Positions 1 to 6,374 of a DNA stretch of 7,659 nucleotides are shown piece by piece. Made by a program: the position numbers and the translations under genes. The stretch comes from Pseudomonadota bacterium (GTDB lineage Bacteria; Pseudomonadota; Gammaproteobacteria; Steroidobacterales; Steroidobacteraceae): NCBI GenBank assembly GCA_021779875.1, contig JAJXZV010000079.1:1-7659 (forward strand), in the 5' to 3' direction. Below the pieces are notes generated by a model. The model was not told the origin of the DNA. It ran no database searches and worked only from the letters and a program-made list of their open reading frames with translations. The stretch's first letter is position 1. Each line of letters begins with the position of its first letter.

Positions 1-78
1 CGCCTGCTGCCGGCCGGGGACCGCCCGGGGCAGCGGCACCTGCTGGTGCTCGCCGCGCTCGCCCGGCGCCGGCTCTAG
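1..78 (+). CDS. C-terminal end of an unidentified protein (partial)
   Basis: The first frame is open from the window edge to a TAG at 76-78 and gives 25 residues ending LLVLAALARRRL. All 25 sense codons end in G or C, the third-position bias expected of a real gene in this genome, so I take it as the tail of a gene on the same strand as the dehydrogenase. The residues look like the end of an amphipathic helix and I do not recognise the family. The same frame stays open for 30 more codons beyond the TAG, to a second TAG at 169-171 (see findings). The gene may be co-transcribed with the dehydrogenase, since only 108 bases separate them. Confidence 0.6.
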   Translation, partial: RLLPAGDRPGQRHLLVLAALARRRL

Positions 79-176
79 GAAGGCGCGCCGCCCGCGCGCG
101 ACGTCTTTCGAATCCGCGACCTCCTGCTCGCGTGGCGCACCGCGCGTCACGCCCTGATTGCCGCCCGATAGTCACC

Positions 177-182
177 CGGAGT
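177..182 (+). promoter_or_regulatory. Ribosome binding site of the YciK-like gene
   Basis: GGAG at 178-181 lies five bases before the ATG at 187. It is a good Shine-Dalgarno match and fixes this start over the longer frames that overlap it. I see no convincing -35/-10 pair in 79-176, so the promoter may lie further upstream in the preceding gene. Confidence 0.6.
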
Positions 183-186
183 CCCC

Positions 187-936
187 ATGTCCTCTTTGCA
201 GCAGTTCAACGGCCGGTCCTTCTCGCTCGCCGGCCGGGTCATCCTGATCACCGGCGCGAGCGGCGGCCTCGGCCGCGCGCTCGCGCTCGAATGCGCGCGC
301 GCGGGGGCGACCGTCGCGCTCTGCGGGCGCAACGGCGCGAAGCTCGACCGCGTCTACGACGAAATCGTCGCCGCCGGCGGGCCCCAGCCGGCCATCGCCA
401 AATTCGACCTCGCCACGGCCACCGCGGTCGACTACGACGCGCTCGCCTCGACGATCGAACGCGAGTTCGGCCGGCTCGACGGCCTGGTGCACGCCGCGGC
501 CATGCTCGGCGACCGCACGCCGCTCGAGCAGTACGACGTGCCGACCTGGTGCAAGGTGCTGCACGTGAATCTGACCGTGCCGTTCATCCTCACCCAGGTC
601 CTGCTGCCCTCGTTGCGCAAATCGGCCGACGCCGCCATGATCTTCGTGAGCAGCGGCGTGGTGACCCACCCTCGGCCGTTCTGGGGGGCCTACGCCGTGT
701 CCAAGTCGGGCCTGGAAGCCACGCGCGAACTGTGGTCTCAGGAGCTCGAGGGCGAACGGAACGTCCGCGTGTACGGCGTGGACCCCGGCAAGATGCGCAC
801 GCCGATGCGCGCTGCGGCCTACCCCGGCGAGGATCCCAAGACGGTGCCGGCGCCGGCGGACGTGTGCGGCGCGTTCCTCTATCTGTTGAGCGAGGCGGGC
901 CGCGACGCGGCCGACGGCCACTACGAGGCCCAGTGA
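187..936 (+). CDS. yciK: YciK-like short-chain dehydrogenase/reductase
   Basis: This 249-residue cytoplasmic NAD(P)-dependent oxidoreductase has the full classical SDR layout: the cofactor glycine motif TGASGGLG at 22-29, Asn128 in HVNLT, Ser156, Tyr169 and Lys173 (YAVSK) and PG at 200-201. The stretches RLDGLVH...LGD, WGAYA.SK, TPMRAAAYPGEDP and the PAD following closely resemble E. coli YciK, whose physiological substrate is unknown, so the substrate here is unknown too. One departure from the SDR norm is HAAA at 102-105, where the family usually has (H/N)NAG; the usual Asn that stabilises the beta sheet is replaced. The start is set by GGAG five bases upstream. The hydrolase gene follows after 23 bases, so the two are probably one transcript. 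Confidence 0.9.
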   Translation: MSSLQQFNGRSFSLAGRVILITGASGGLGRALALECARAGATVALCGRNGAKLDRVYDEIVAAGGPQPAIAKFDLATATAVDYDALASTIEREFGRLDGLVHAAAMLGDRTPLEQYDVPTWCKVLHVNLTVPFILTQVLLPSLRKSADAAMIFVSSGVVTHPRPFWGAYAVSKSGLEATRELWSQELEGERNVRVYGVDPGKMRTPMRAAAYPGEDPKTVPAPADVCGAFLYLLSEAGRDAADGHYEAQ

Positions 937-944
937 TGTCCGAG

Positions 945-951
945 AAGGGAG
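945..951 (+). promoter_or_regulatory. Ribosome binding site deciding the hydrolase start
   Basis: AAGGGAG at 945-951 lies eight bases before the ATG at 960. An alternative in-frame ATG at 936 overlaps the dehydrogenase TGA (TGATG), but it would put this SD inside the coding sequence and add eight residues before the Lys-Asn of the signal peptide. I prefer 960. Confidence 0.55.
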
Positions 952-959
952 CACGATCC

Positions 960-2051
960 ATGAAGAACCTGTGCACGTGGGCCGCGTTGGCCGCGCTCGC
1001 CGCGGTGTTCGCGGGCGGCGCCGCGCTCGCCGATGCGAGCGAGCCGGCCGAGGGCGAGTACGTCGTCCGCAATTTCAGTTTCGCCTCGGGCGAGAGCCTG
1101 CCTGAGCTGCGGCTGCACTACACCGTCCTCGGCAAGCCGCACCGCGACCCGGCCGGCCGCGTGGACAACGCCGTGCTGATCCTGCACGGCACCGGCGGCT
1201 CGGGCCACAGCTTCCTGCAGGACAAGTTCGCCGGCGTGCTGTTCGGCCCGGGCCGGCTGCTCGACACGCGCCGGTATTTCATCATCCTGCCCGACGGCAT
1301 CGGCCACGGCGACTCGAGCAAGCCGAGCGACGGCCTGCACGCGCGCTTCCCCAGGTACGCTTACGCCGACATGGTCGCCGCGCAGTACGCGCTGGTCACC
1401 GAGTGGCTCAAAGTGGATCACCTGCGGCTGGTGATGGGCACCTCGATGGGCTGCATGCAGACCTTCATGTGGGGCGAGAGCCATCCGGACTTCGTCGACG
1501 CACTGATGCCGCTCGCCTGCCTGCCCGTGCCCATCGCCGGCCGCAACCGCGTCTGGCGCGACCTGATCCTGGAGGCGATCAAGGCCGATCCGGACTGGCA
1601 GGGCGGCGACTACAAGGCGGAGCCGACGCGCGCGCTGCGCACCGCGGCCGGCATGCTGCTGATCGCCGGCAGCGCGCCGCTCGCCTTCCAGGCCTCGCTG
1701 CCGACCGCGCAGGCCGCCGACGAATTCGTCGCCAAGTACATGCAGCGTGAATTGTCGGCGCTGGACGCCAACGATCTCTATCATCAGATCGACGCGTCGC
1801 GCGACTACGACCCCTCGGGCGATCTCGAGAAGATCGCCGCGCCGGTGATGTGGGTGAATTCCGCGGACGATTTCATCAATCCGCCCGAGCTCGACATCGC
1901 GCAGCGCGAGGTCAAGCGTCTGCCGCACGGCCGCTTCGTGCTGCTGCCGGCCTCGACCGAGACGCACGGCCACGGCACGCACACCTGGGCGGCCATCTGG
2001 CAGAACTATCTCAAGGAACTGCTCGACTCCTCGGGGTCCCGCGGCCCGTGA
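960..2051 (+). CDS. Exported alpha/beta-hydrolase, MetX-like fold
   Basis: This 363-residue protein begins with a Sec-type signal peptide: MKN, a hydrophobic run from residue 4, and an ALA site at 22-24 before Asp25, so a periplasmic or secreted product is expected. The mature part has the alpha/beta-hydrolase fold: HGTGGSG at 76-82 supplies the oxyanion loop, GTSMG at 160-164 the nucleophile elbow with Ser162, SADD at 301-304 the acid (Asp303 or Asp304), and GHGTH at 337-341 the histidine, most likely His338. Overall it resembles homoserine O-acetyltransferase (MetX)-like hydrolases, including the ILPDGIGHG and RNR segments. Such proteins are often annotated as acetyltransferases. Export makes an acetyl-CoA reaction unlikely, so I call it a hydrolase of unknown substrate. 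It follows the YciK-like gene by 23 bases. Its last 46 bases overlap the 3' end of the rluB-like gene on the other strand. The C-terminal WQNYLKELL lies inside that overlap. Confidence 0.88.
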   Translation: MKNLCTWAALAALAAVFAGGAALADASEPAEGEYVVRNFSFASGESLPELRLHYTVLGKPHRDPAGRVDNAVLILHGTGGSGHSFLQDKFAGVLFGPGRLLDTRRYFIILPDGIGHGDSSKPSDGLHARFPRYAYADMVAAQYALVTEWLKVDHLRLVMGTSMGCMQTFMWGESHPDFVDALMPLACLPVPIAGRNRVWRDLILEAIKADPDWQGGDYKAEPTRALRTAAGMLLIAGSAPLAFQASLPTAQAADEFVAKYMQRELSALDANDLYHQIDASRDYDPSGDLEKIAAPVMWVNSADDFINPPELDIAQREVKRLPHGRFVLLPASTETHGHGTHTWAAIWQNYLKELLDSSGSRGP

Positions 2052-2857
2052 GGACGTGCCAGCGCCGCCTCGACCTCGTTGTCCAGGGCGTGGCGTTCGG
2101 CCGGCGTCATCGCGCGTGAATGCCCGCGCGGCAGCTCGCGCGTGAGGTGCACCGGCCCGAAGCGAACCCGCATCAGGCGGCTGACGATCATGCCGCGCGC
2201 CGCCCACCAGTGCCTCACCAGCGCCGACCGCGTGGCGCGCACGGTGACGTTCAACCAGTGGTTGGCGCCCTCGCCGAATTGCGCCGCCGCCTCGAGGATG
2301 CTCATCGGTTCGCCCTCGCAGTCGGTGGCCGCGCGAAACTCCTCCACGGCCGCCTCGGTCAACGGCCCGCGCATGCGCAGCACGTAGTCCACCGTGAGCG
2401 CGTGCGCGCCGCGCGACACCCGGTGCGCCCACTCCCCGTCGTCGGTGAGCACCTCCAAGCCGCCGTCCACCGGCGGCAGCGGCTGGATGGCGAGCCAACG
2501 GCCCGAAGCCCGCCGCAGGTTGAACCGCTCCGCGGCGCGCGAGGTGGCCGCCTTCAGATCGAGCGCCTCGCCCGGCGAGCGGTTGTAGAGCAGCACCCGG
2601 GGCGTCTGGCCCTCCGGCGCGCGCACGCGCACCGGACGGCCGTCGAGCGTCACGCGATCCTCGGGCCTGAGCTTGTGCCCGAGATCCGGCACCGCGCCGT
2701 CGATGAGCAGCCGCCCCTCGCGGATCCAGCGCTCCACCTCGCGGCGCGAACCGACCCCGGAGGCCGCGAGCACCTTCTGGATCCGCTGAGCCGGGGCCGC
2801 GGGGGCCGCCGGGGCCGTCCGCTTGCGCGGCTGGCGCGGTCGTGGCGGCCGCGCCAT
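2006..2857 (-). CDS. RluB-like pseudouridine synthase family protein, catalytic Asp missing
   Basis: The 283 residues comprise a basic, Pro/Ala-rich N-terminus (1-23), an S4 RNA-binding domain (about 24-75, with QKVLAASGVGSRRE), and an RsuA/RluB-type catalytic fold ending in SRLMRVRFGPVHLTRELPRG at 226-245. EGANHW at 196-201 is typical of RluB, which modifies 23S rRNA U2605 in E. coli. The active-site motif, normally GRLDxxTSGLL, reads QPLPPVDGGLE at 125-135. By ungapped alignment Pro128 replaces the catalytic Asp and Pro126 the Arg. The RNRxVRRLW-type motif reads RSALVRHWW at 210-218. Synthase activity is therefore doubtful, while RNA binding is probably kept. The ATG shares one base with the scpB stop (TGATG), so it is last in the operon and translationally coupled. 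The final 14 residues are encoded antisense to the hydrolase 3' end and are Ser-rich. I assign no gene symbol because function may differ from RluB. Confidence 0.85.
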   Translation of the reverse strand: MARPPRPRQPRKRTAPAAPAAPAQRIQKVLAASGVGSRREVERWIREGRLLIDGAVPDLGHKLRPEDRVTLDGRPVRVRAPEGQTPRVLLYNRSPGEALDLKAATSRAAERFNLRRASGRWLAIQPLPPVDGGLEVLTDDGEWAHRVSRGAHALTVDYVLRMRGPLTEAAVEEFRAATDCEGEPMSILEAAAQFGEGANHWLNVTVRATRSALVRHWWAARGMIVSRLMRVRFGPVHLTRELPRGHSRAMTPAERHALDNEVEAALARPHGPRDPEESSSSLR

Positions 2858-3564
2858 CAGGCCGGGTCGCCGACCGTTTCCGCCGCGCCCTCGCCGGCGT
2901 CCGCGCCGGCGTCCGCGCCGACGTCCGCGCCCTCAGCCTCGCCCGCGCCCTCGCCCTCGCCCGCGCCCGCGCGCTCGCTCTCGCCCGCGGGCAGGATCGG
3001 TTCGGCCCCGGGCAGCGTCAGCTGCACGCGCAGGTTCTCGAGTTCCTTGAGCTGCGCCAGCGTCGGCAGATCGTCGAGCCTCCTCAGTCCGAAGTAATCC
3101 AGGAACTCGCGGGTCGTGCCGAGCAGCTCCGGCCTGCCGGGCACGTCGCGCTGGCCGACGACCCGGATCCAATTGCGCTCGAGCAGCGTCTTGACGATGT
3201 TCGGATTGACCGAGACGCCGCGGATCTGCTCGATCTCGCCGCGCGTGATGGGCTGGCGGTAGGCGACCAGGGCCAGCGTCTCGAGCAGCGCGCGCGAGTA
3301 CTTGGCCGGCCGTTCCTGCCACAGCCTCGACACCGGCGGCGCGATCGCGGGCCTGATCTGGATGCGAAAGCCGCTCGCGACCTCCACGAGTTCGATGCCT
3401 CGCGGCTCGTACTCGGCGGCGAGCGCGGCGAGCGCGGCGCGCACCTCGTCGGCCTTCGCCTCGTCGCGCTCGTCGAACACCGCGACCAGTTCGTCCACCG
3501 CGAGCGGCCGGCCGGCCGCGAGCAGGGCCGCTTCGATCACATTGCGTACGTAATGCTCGTTCAT
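2857..3564 (-). CDS. scpB: Segregation and condensation protein ScpB
   Basis: ScpB is the winged-helix dimer that binds the kleisin ScpA in the SMC-ScpAB condensin, which organises and helps segregate the chromosome. The 235 residues show two winged-helix units: an N-terminal one (about 1-75) and a second with the hallmark YSRALLETLALVAYRQPITR at 89-108. VGQRDVPGRPELLGTT (136-151) and FLDYFGLRRLDDLPTL (154-169) follow; all are strongly conserved. From about residue 199 to the end there is a low-complexity Gly/Ala/Glu/Asp tail, encoded by short GC-rich repeats and probably disordered. The ATG directly abuts the scpA TAA (TAAATG, no gap), and GAGGA inside the scpA end can serve as ribosome site, so ScpA and ScpB are likely made together. 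Its TGA overlaps the rluB-like ATG by one base. Confidence 0.95.
   Translation of the reverse strand: MNEHYVRNVIEAALLAAGRPLAVDELVAVFDERDEAKADEVRAALAALAAEYEPRGIELVEVASGFRIQIRPAIAPPVSRLWQERPAKYSRALLETLALVAYRQPITRGEIEQIRGVSVNPNIVKTLLERNWIRVVGQRDVPGRPELLGTTREFLDYFGLRRLDDLPTLAQLKELENLRVQLTLPGAEPILPAGESERAGAGEGEGAGEAEGADVGADAGADAGEGAAETVGDPA
2896..2931 (-). repeat. Three tandem 12-base units in the scpB tail
   Basis: On the + strand the unit GGCGTCCGCGCC occurs at 2896-2907 and again at 2908-2919, with a one-base variant at 2920-2931. On the coding strand they encode the acidic repeat GADVGADAGADA. Looser 6-base GCCCTC/GCCCGC repeats continue to about 2990 and encode Gly/Ala/Glu. The run falls in the disordered C-terminal tail of ScpB, where length changes in 3-base multiples would be tolerated. 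Confidence 0.75.
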
Positions 3565-4455
3565 TTAAGTGCTCGTCATTTCCTCGTTGGCCGCGCCGCC
3601 CTCGGCGGCCAGCGCCAGGTTCCGCGCCGCGCTGCCAAGGCGCACGTGCAGCGGCGCATAGGGTTCGGCCTGGGCGATCTCGATCAGGCCCTCGCGCATC
3701 AGCTCCAGCACGGCGATGAAGGTGACGGTGACGCCGCGGCGGCCCTCCTCGGGCCGGAACAGGCGCGTGAAATCCATGAACGACTCGGCCGTCAGCGAGG
3801 ACAGCACGTCGGTCATACGCTGGCGCACGGACAGGGCTTCGCGCTGCACGTGATGATGCGCGAACATGTCGCTGCGCGCCAATACCTCCTGGAAGGCGAT
3901 CAACATCTCCTGCAGGGTCACCTGCGGAGGGATGCGCACCACCTTGCGGTCGGTGAGCTCCGCCGACGCCACCCAGGTGTCGCGCTCGAGCCGCGCGAGC
4001 CGGTCGATGCCCTCGGCGGCGCGCTTGAAGCGCTCGTACTCCTGCAGGCGGCGCACGAGCTCGGCGCGCGGGTCGGCGTCCTCGCCGCCCGCCGCCGGCG
4101 TCTCCGGCCGGGGCAGCAGCATGCGCGACTTGACCTCCGCGAGGGTGGCCGCCATCAGCAGATACTCGCCCGCGAGTTCGAGCTGCAGCACCTGCATGAG
4201 CTCGATGTAGCGCATGTACTGGCGCGTGATCTCGGCGATCGGAATGTCCAGAATGTCTAGGTTCTGCCGCCGGATCAGGTACAGCAGCATGTCGAGCGGG
4301 CCCTCGAAGGCCTCGAGGAACACCTCGAGCGCCTGCGGCGGGATGTACAGGTCCCGCGGCATGATGGTGACCGGCTGCCCCTCGACCACCGCGAACGGCA
4401 TTTCCGCCTGCGCCGGCGCCGCGCCGTGCGGGATCGGCGTGAGCTCGGGCTTCAT
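3565..4455 (-). CDS. scpA: Segregation and condensation protein ScpA (kleisin)
   Basis: ScpA bridges the SMC heads and binds the ScpB dimer in the bacterial condensin. The 296 residues include the kleisin hallmark FEGPLDMLLYLIRRQNLDILDIPIAEITRQY, spread over 50-80. GEYLLMAATLAEVKSRMLLP (96-115) then forms the ScpB-binding helical region. A variable acidic linker (about 117-132) is followed by a helical middle part, and the C-terminal winged helix includes TVTFIAVLELMREGLIEI at 243-260. The frame is open further upstream, but the ATG at 4455 is chosen because its ATGA overlaps the trpS stop by four bases and because the residues before it belong to the shadow of trpS. The N-terminal 35 or so residues before the kleisin core are Pro/Ala-rich and probably flexible. 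The TAA directly abuts the scpB ATG. Confidence 0.95.
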   Translation of the reverse strand: MKPELTPIPHGAAPAQAEMPFAVVEGQPVTIMPRDLYIPPQALEVFLEAFEGPLDMLLYLIRRQNLDILDIPIAEITRQYMRYIELMQVLQLELAGEYLLMAATLAEVKSRMLLPRPETPAAGGEDADPRAELVRRLQEYERFKRAAEGIDRLARLERDTWVASAELTDRKVVRIPPQVTLQEMLIAFQEVLARSDMFAHHHVQREALSVRQRMTDVLSSLTAESFMDFTRLFRPEEGRRGVTVTFIAVLELMREGLIEIAQAEPYAPLHVRLGSAARNLALAAEGGAANEEMTST

Positions 4456-5666
4456 CGGTAATTCATCGACATGGCCTGGCGCACCGCCTCGAGCGTCTCG
4501 CGCGCCGCGGCCCGCGCGCGCTCGCAGCCGTCCGCGATGATCCCGCGCACCAGGTCCGGATTGTCCTCGTACTCCTGCGCGCGCTTGGCGATGGCCGAGA
4601 TCTCCTCCACCACCTTGTCGATCAGCGGCGCCTTGCACTCGAGGCAGCCGATTCCCGCGCTGCGGCAGCCCTGCTGCACCCAGGATTGCACCTCGGCGCC
4701 CGAGTACACCCGGTGCAGGTCCCAGACCGGGCACTTCTCCGGATCGCCGGCATCGCTGCGGCGCACGCGCGCCGGGTCGGTCTGCATGGTCTTCAGCTTC
4801 TTCGCCACCGACTCAGGATCCTCGCGCAGCCCGATGGTGTTGCCGTACGACTTCGACATCTTGCGTCCGTCGAGGCCGGGCACCTTGGGCGTCGCGGTGA
4901 GCAGCACCTCGGGTTCGGGCAGGATCGCGATGCCGGTGCCCTCGATGAAGCCGAACAGCCGGTCGCGGTCGGCGACCGTGAGGCGCGCGTTCGACTCGAT
5001 CATGGCGCGTGCCTTGGCGAGCGCCTCGTCGTCGCCCGCTTCCTGGTACTCCTTGCGCAGCGTGCGGTACAGGGCGGCATTGCGCGACCCCAGGCTCTTG
5101 ATCGCCTTCTCGACCTTGCGCTCGAAATCGGGCTCACGTCCGTACAGGTGGTTGAAGCGGCGCGCGATCTCCCGCGTGATCTCGACGTGCGCGACCTGGT
5201 CCTCGCCCACCGGCACATACTGCGAGCGGTACAGCAGGATGTCCGCGCTCTGCAGCAGCGGGTAGCCGAGGAACCCATAGGTCGACAGGTCGCGGCTGGC
5301 GAGCTGGGCCTGTTGGTCCTTGTAGGTCGGCACGCGCTCGAGCCACCCGAGCGGGGTGATCATGGACAGCAGCAGGTGCAGCTCGGCGTGCTCGGGCACG
5401 CGCGACTGGATGAAGATCGTCGCCACGCCGGGATTCAGGCCCGCCGCCAGCCAGTCGATCGCCATGGTCCACACGTATTCCTCGAGCCGCGAGTTGTCCT
5501 CGTAGCCGGTGGTGAGCGCGTGCCAGTCGGCGATGAAGAAGAAGCACTCGTATTGATACTGCAGCTCGATCCAGTTCTTGAGCGCCCCGTGGTAATTGCC
5601 GAGGTGCAGCTGCCCGGTCGGCCGCATGCCCGACAGCACCCGCCGGTTCTGGACGACGCTGCTCAT
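4452..5666 (-). CDS. trpS: Tryptophanyl-tRNA synthetase, long form with Cys cluster
   Basis: This class I synthetase charges tRNA-Trp with tryptophan using ATP. The 404 residues have the Rossmann-fold signatures HLGN (21-24, the HIGH motif) and KMSKS (269-273), plus VPVGEDQVAHVEITR at 151-165. E. coli TrpS has about 334 residues. The extra length is mainly a charged insertion of about 70 residues (roughly 178-248), a form I recall from Pseudomonas and Xanthomonas enzymes. In the C-terminal anticodon-binding region Cys312, Cys334, Cys341 and Cys344 form C-x21-C-x6-C-x2-C, one residue shorter than the pattern reported to bind a [4Fe-4S] cluster in Thermotoga maritima TrpRS. The ATG at 5666 overlaps the protease TGA by four bases (ATGA), and the stop overlaps scpA the same way. 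I see no leader peptide or T-box, so its expression is probably tied to the operon promoter. Confidence 0.95.
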   Translation of the reverse strand: MSSVVQNRRVLSGMRPTGQLHLGNYHGALKNWIELQYQYECFFFIADWHALTTGYEDNSRLEEYVWTMAIDWLAAGLNPGVATIFIQSRVPEHAELHLLLSMITPLGWLERVPTYKDQQAQLASRDLSTYGFLGYPLLQSADILLYRSQYVPVGEDQVAHVEITREIARRFNHLYGREPDFERKVEKAIKSLGSRNAALYRTLRKEYQEAGDDEALAKARAMIESNARLTVADRDRLFGFIEGTGIAILPEPEVLLTATPKVPGLDGRKMSKSYGNTIGLREDPESVAKKLKTMQTDPARVRRSDAGDPEKCPVWDLHRVYSGAEVQSWVQQGCRSAGIGCLECKAPLIDKVVEEISAIAKRAQEYEDNPDLVRGIIADGCERARAAARETLEAVRQAMSMNYR

Positions 5667-6319
5667 GCGGGCGTCCCGAGCAGCACCGGGATGAGCCGTC
5701 CGATCAAGCGCAGGGCCGGCTCGAACAGCCAGTCGAGCAGGCGCAGGGCGGACAATCCGAGCACCAGGAAGATCCCGATCGGCTCGATCTTCGCGAGCCG
5801 GCCGGCGAGCGGCGCCGGCACCAGGCCGAGCAGCACCCGGCCGCCGTCGAGCGGCGGGATCGGCAGCAGGTTGAACACCGCCAGGATCACGTTCATCACG
5901 ATGCCGGCCTGCGCCATCAGCGCGATCCAGTGCACCAAGGTCTCGTTGATCTGCACCCGCGCGATGAGGCCGAGCACGGCGCACCAGGCGCCCGCCATGA
6001 CGAGATTGGCGGCGGGTCCCGCGAGCGCCACCAGGATCATCGAGCGGCGGGGATTGCGCAGGGCTCGCTCCGAAATCGGCACCGGCCGCGCCCAGCCGAT
6101 CAGCGGGCCGCCGAAGGCGAGCAGCACGGCCGGCACGATGAGCGTGCCGACCGGATCGATGTGGCGCAGCGGATTGAGGCTCAAGCGCCCGAGCAGCTCC
6201 GCGGTCCGGTCGCCGAAGTACCGGGCCACCCAGCCGTGCGCGACCTCGTGCAGGGTGATCGCGAACAGGACGGGGATCGCCCAGATGGACACCTTGAGCA
6301 AAAAATCTGTCAAATCCAA
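5663..6319 (-). CDS. Minimal site-2-type zinc metalloprotease, family M50
   Basis: This integral membrane protein of 218 residues resembles the YwhC/minimal M50 group of intramembrane proteases. It has HEVAH at 24-28 (zinc ligands His24 and His28, catalytic Glu25) within the first membrane segment (about 10-31). Further membrane segments lie near 56-78, 93-120, 131-153 and 179-200. GPAAN at 101-105 and NLLPIPPLDGGR at 150-161 are family landmarks; Asp158 is the probable third zinc ligand. No PDZ domain is present, unlike RseP, so it is not assigned to sigma-E signalling and its substrate is unknown. The best start is TTG at 6319, because an in-frame TAA lies two codons upstream and the distance to HExxH fits the family. 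A second TTG at 6313 is possible. The ribosome site is weak (ACGAG at 6332-6328). It is the first gene of the operon with trpS, scpAB and the rluB-like gene. Confidence 0.9.
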   Translation of the reverse strand: MDLTDFLLKVSIWAIPVLFAITLHEVAHGWVARYFGDRTAELLGRLSLNPLRHIDPVGTLIVPAVLLAFGGPLIGWARPVPISERALRNPRRSMILVALAGPAANLVMAGAWCAVLGLIARVQINETLVHWIALMAQAGIVMNVILAVFNLLPIPPLDGGRVLLGLVPAPLAGRLAKIEPIGIFLVLGLSALRLLDWLFEPALRLIGRLIPVLLGTPA

Positions 6320-6353
6320 GTGTTATACTCGTTATTTAAAACTAATTCGAGAA

Positions 6354-6368
6354 CGGGCCTCAGGCCCG
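6354..6368 (-). terminator. GC hairpin between yciO and the protease, possible weak terminator
   Basis: CGGGCC and GGCCCG form a six-base-pair all-GC stem with a three-base loop. On the - strand it is followed by TTCTCGAATTAGTTTT, an imperfect T-rich tail, so it could terminate yciO transcripts weakly. The stem is short and the tail is interrupted. It could equally be a leader structure of the protease operon. On the + strand no T tract follows. Confidence 0.35.
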
Positions 6369-6374
6369 ATCCGC

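Noticed and set aside
132..959. Extended start for the hydrolase frame, overlapping the whole dehydrogenase gene
   Set aside because: The extension is Arg-rich shadow sequence of the dehydrogenase. A signal peptide and a ribosome site mark the start at 960.
921..2498. Long - strand open frame of 525 residues opposite the hydrolase and the 3' part of the rluB-like gene
   Set aside because: It is Arg/Gly/Ala-rich without recognisable motifs and runs antisense to the well-supported hydrolase and out of frame with the rluB-like gene. Long shadow frames are expected at this GC content.
2785..2818. GGGGCCG-type repeats at the start of the rluB-like gene
   Set aside because: They simply encode the Pro/Ala-rich N-terminal linker. 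The units are too few and irregular to be called a repeat element.
3541..3554. Near-palindrome ATTGCGTACGTAAT at the start of scpB, a possible operator
   Set aside because: It is within codons 4-8 of scpB and is imperfect. A single short palindrome in coding DNA is expected by chance.
2842..4260. 472-residue + strand open frame opposite scpB and scpA
   Set aside because: Composition is typical of an antisense shadow (His, Arg, Leu, Gln rich), and both genes beneath it are conserved families.
6308..6313. Perfect TTGACA on the - strand, a possible -35 box
   Set aside because: It lies inside the first codons of the protease gene and nothing resembling a -10 box follows 16-18 bases downstream.
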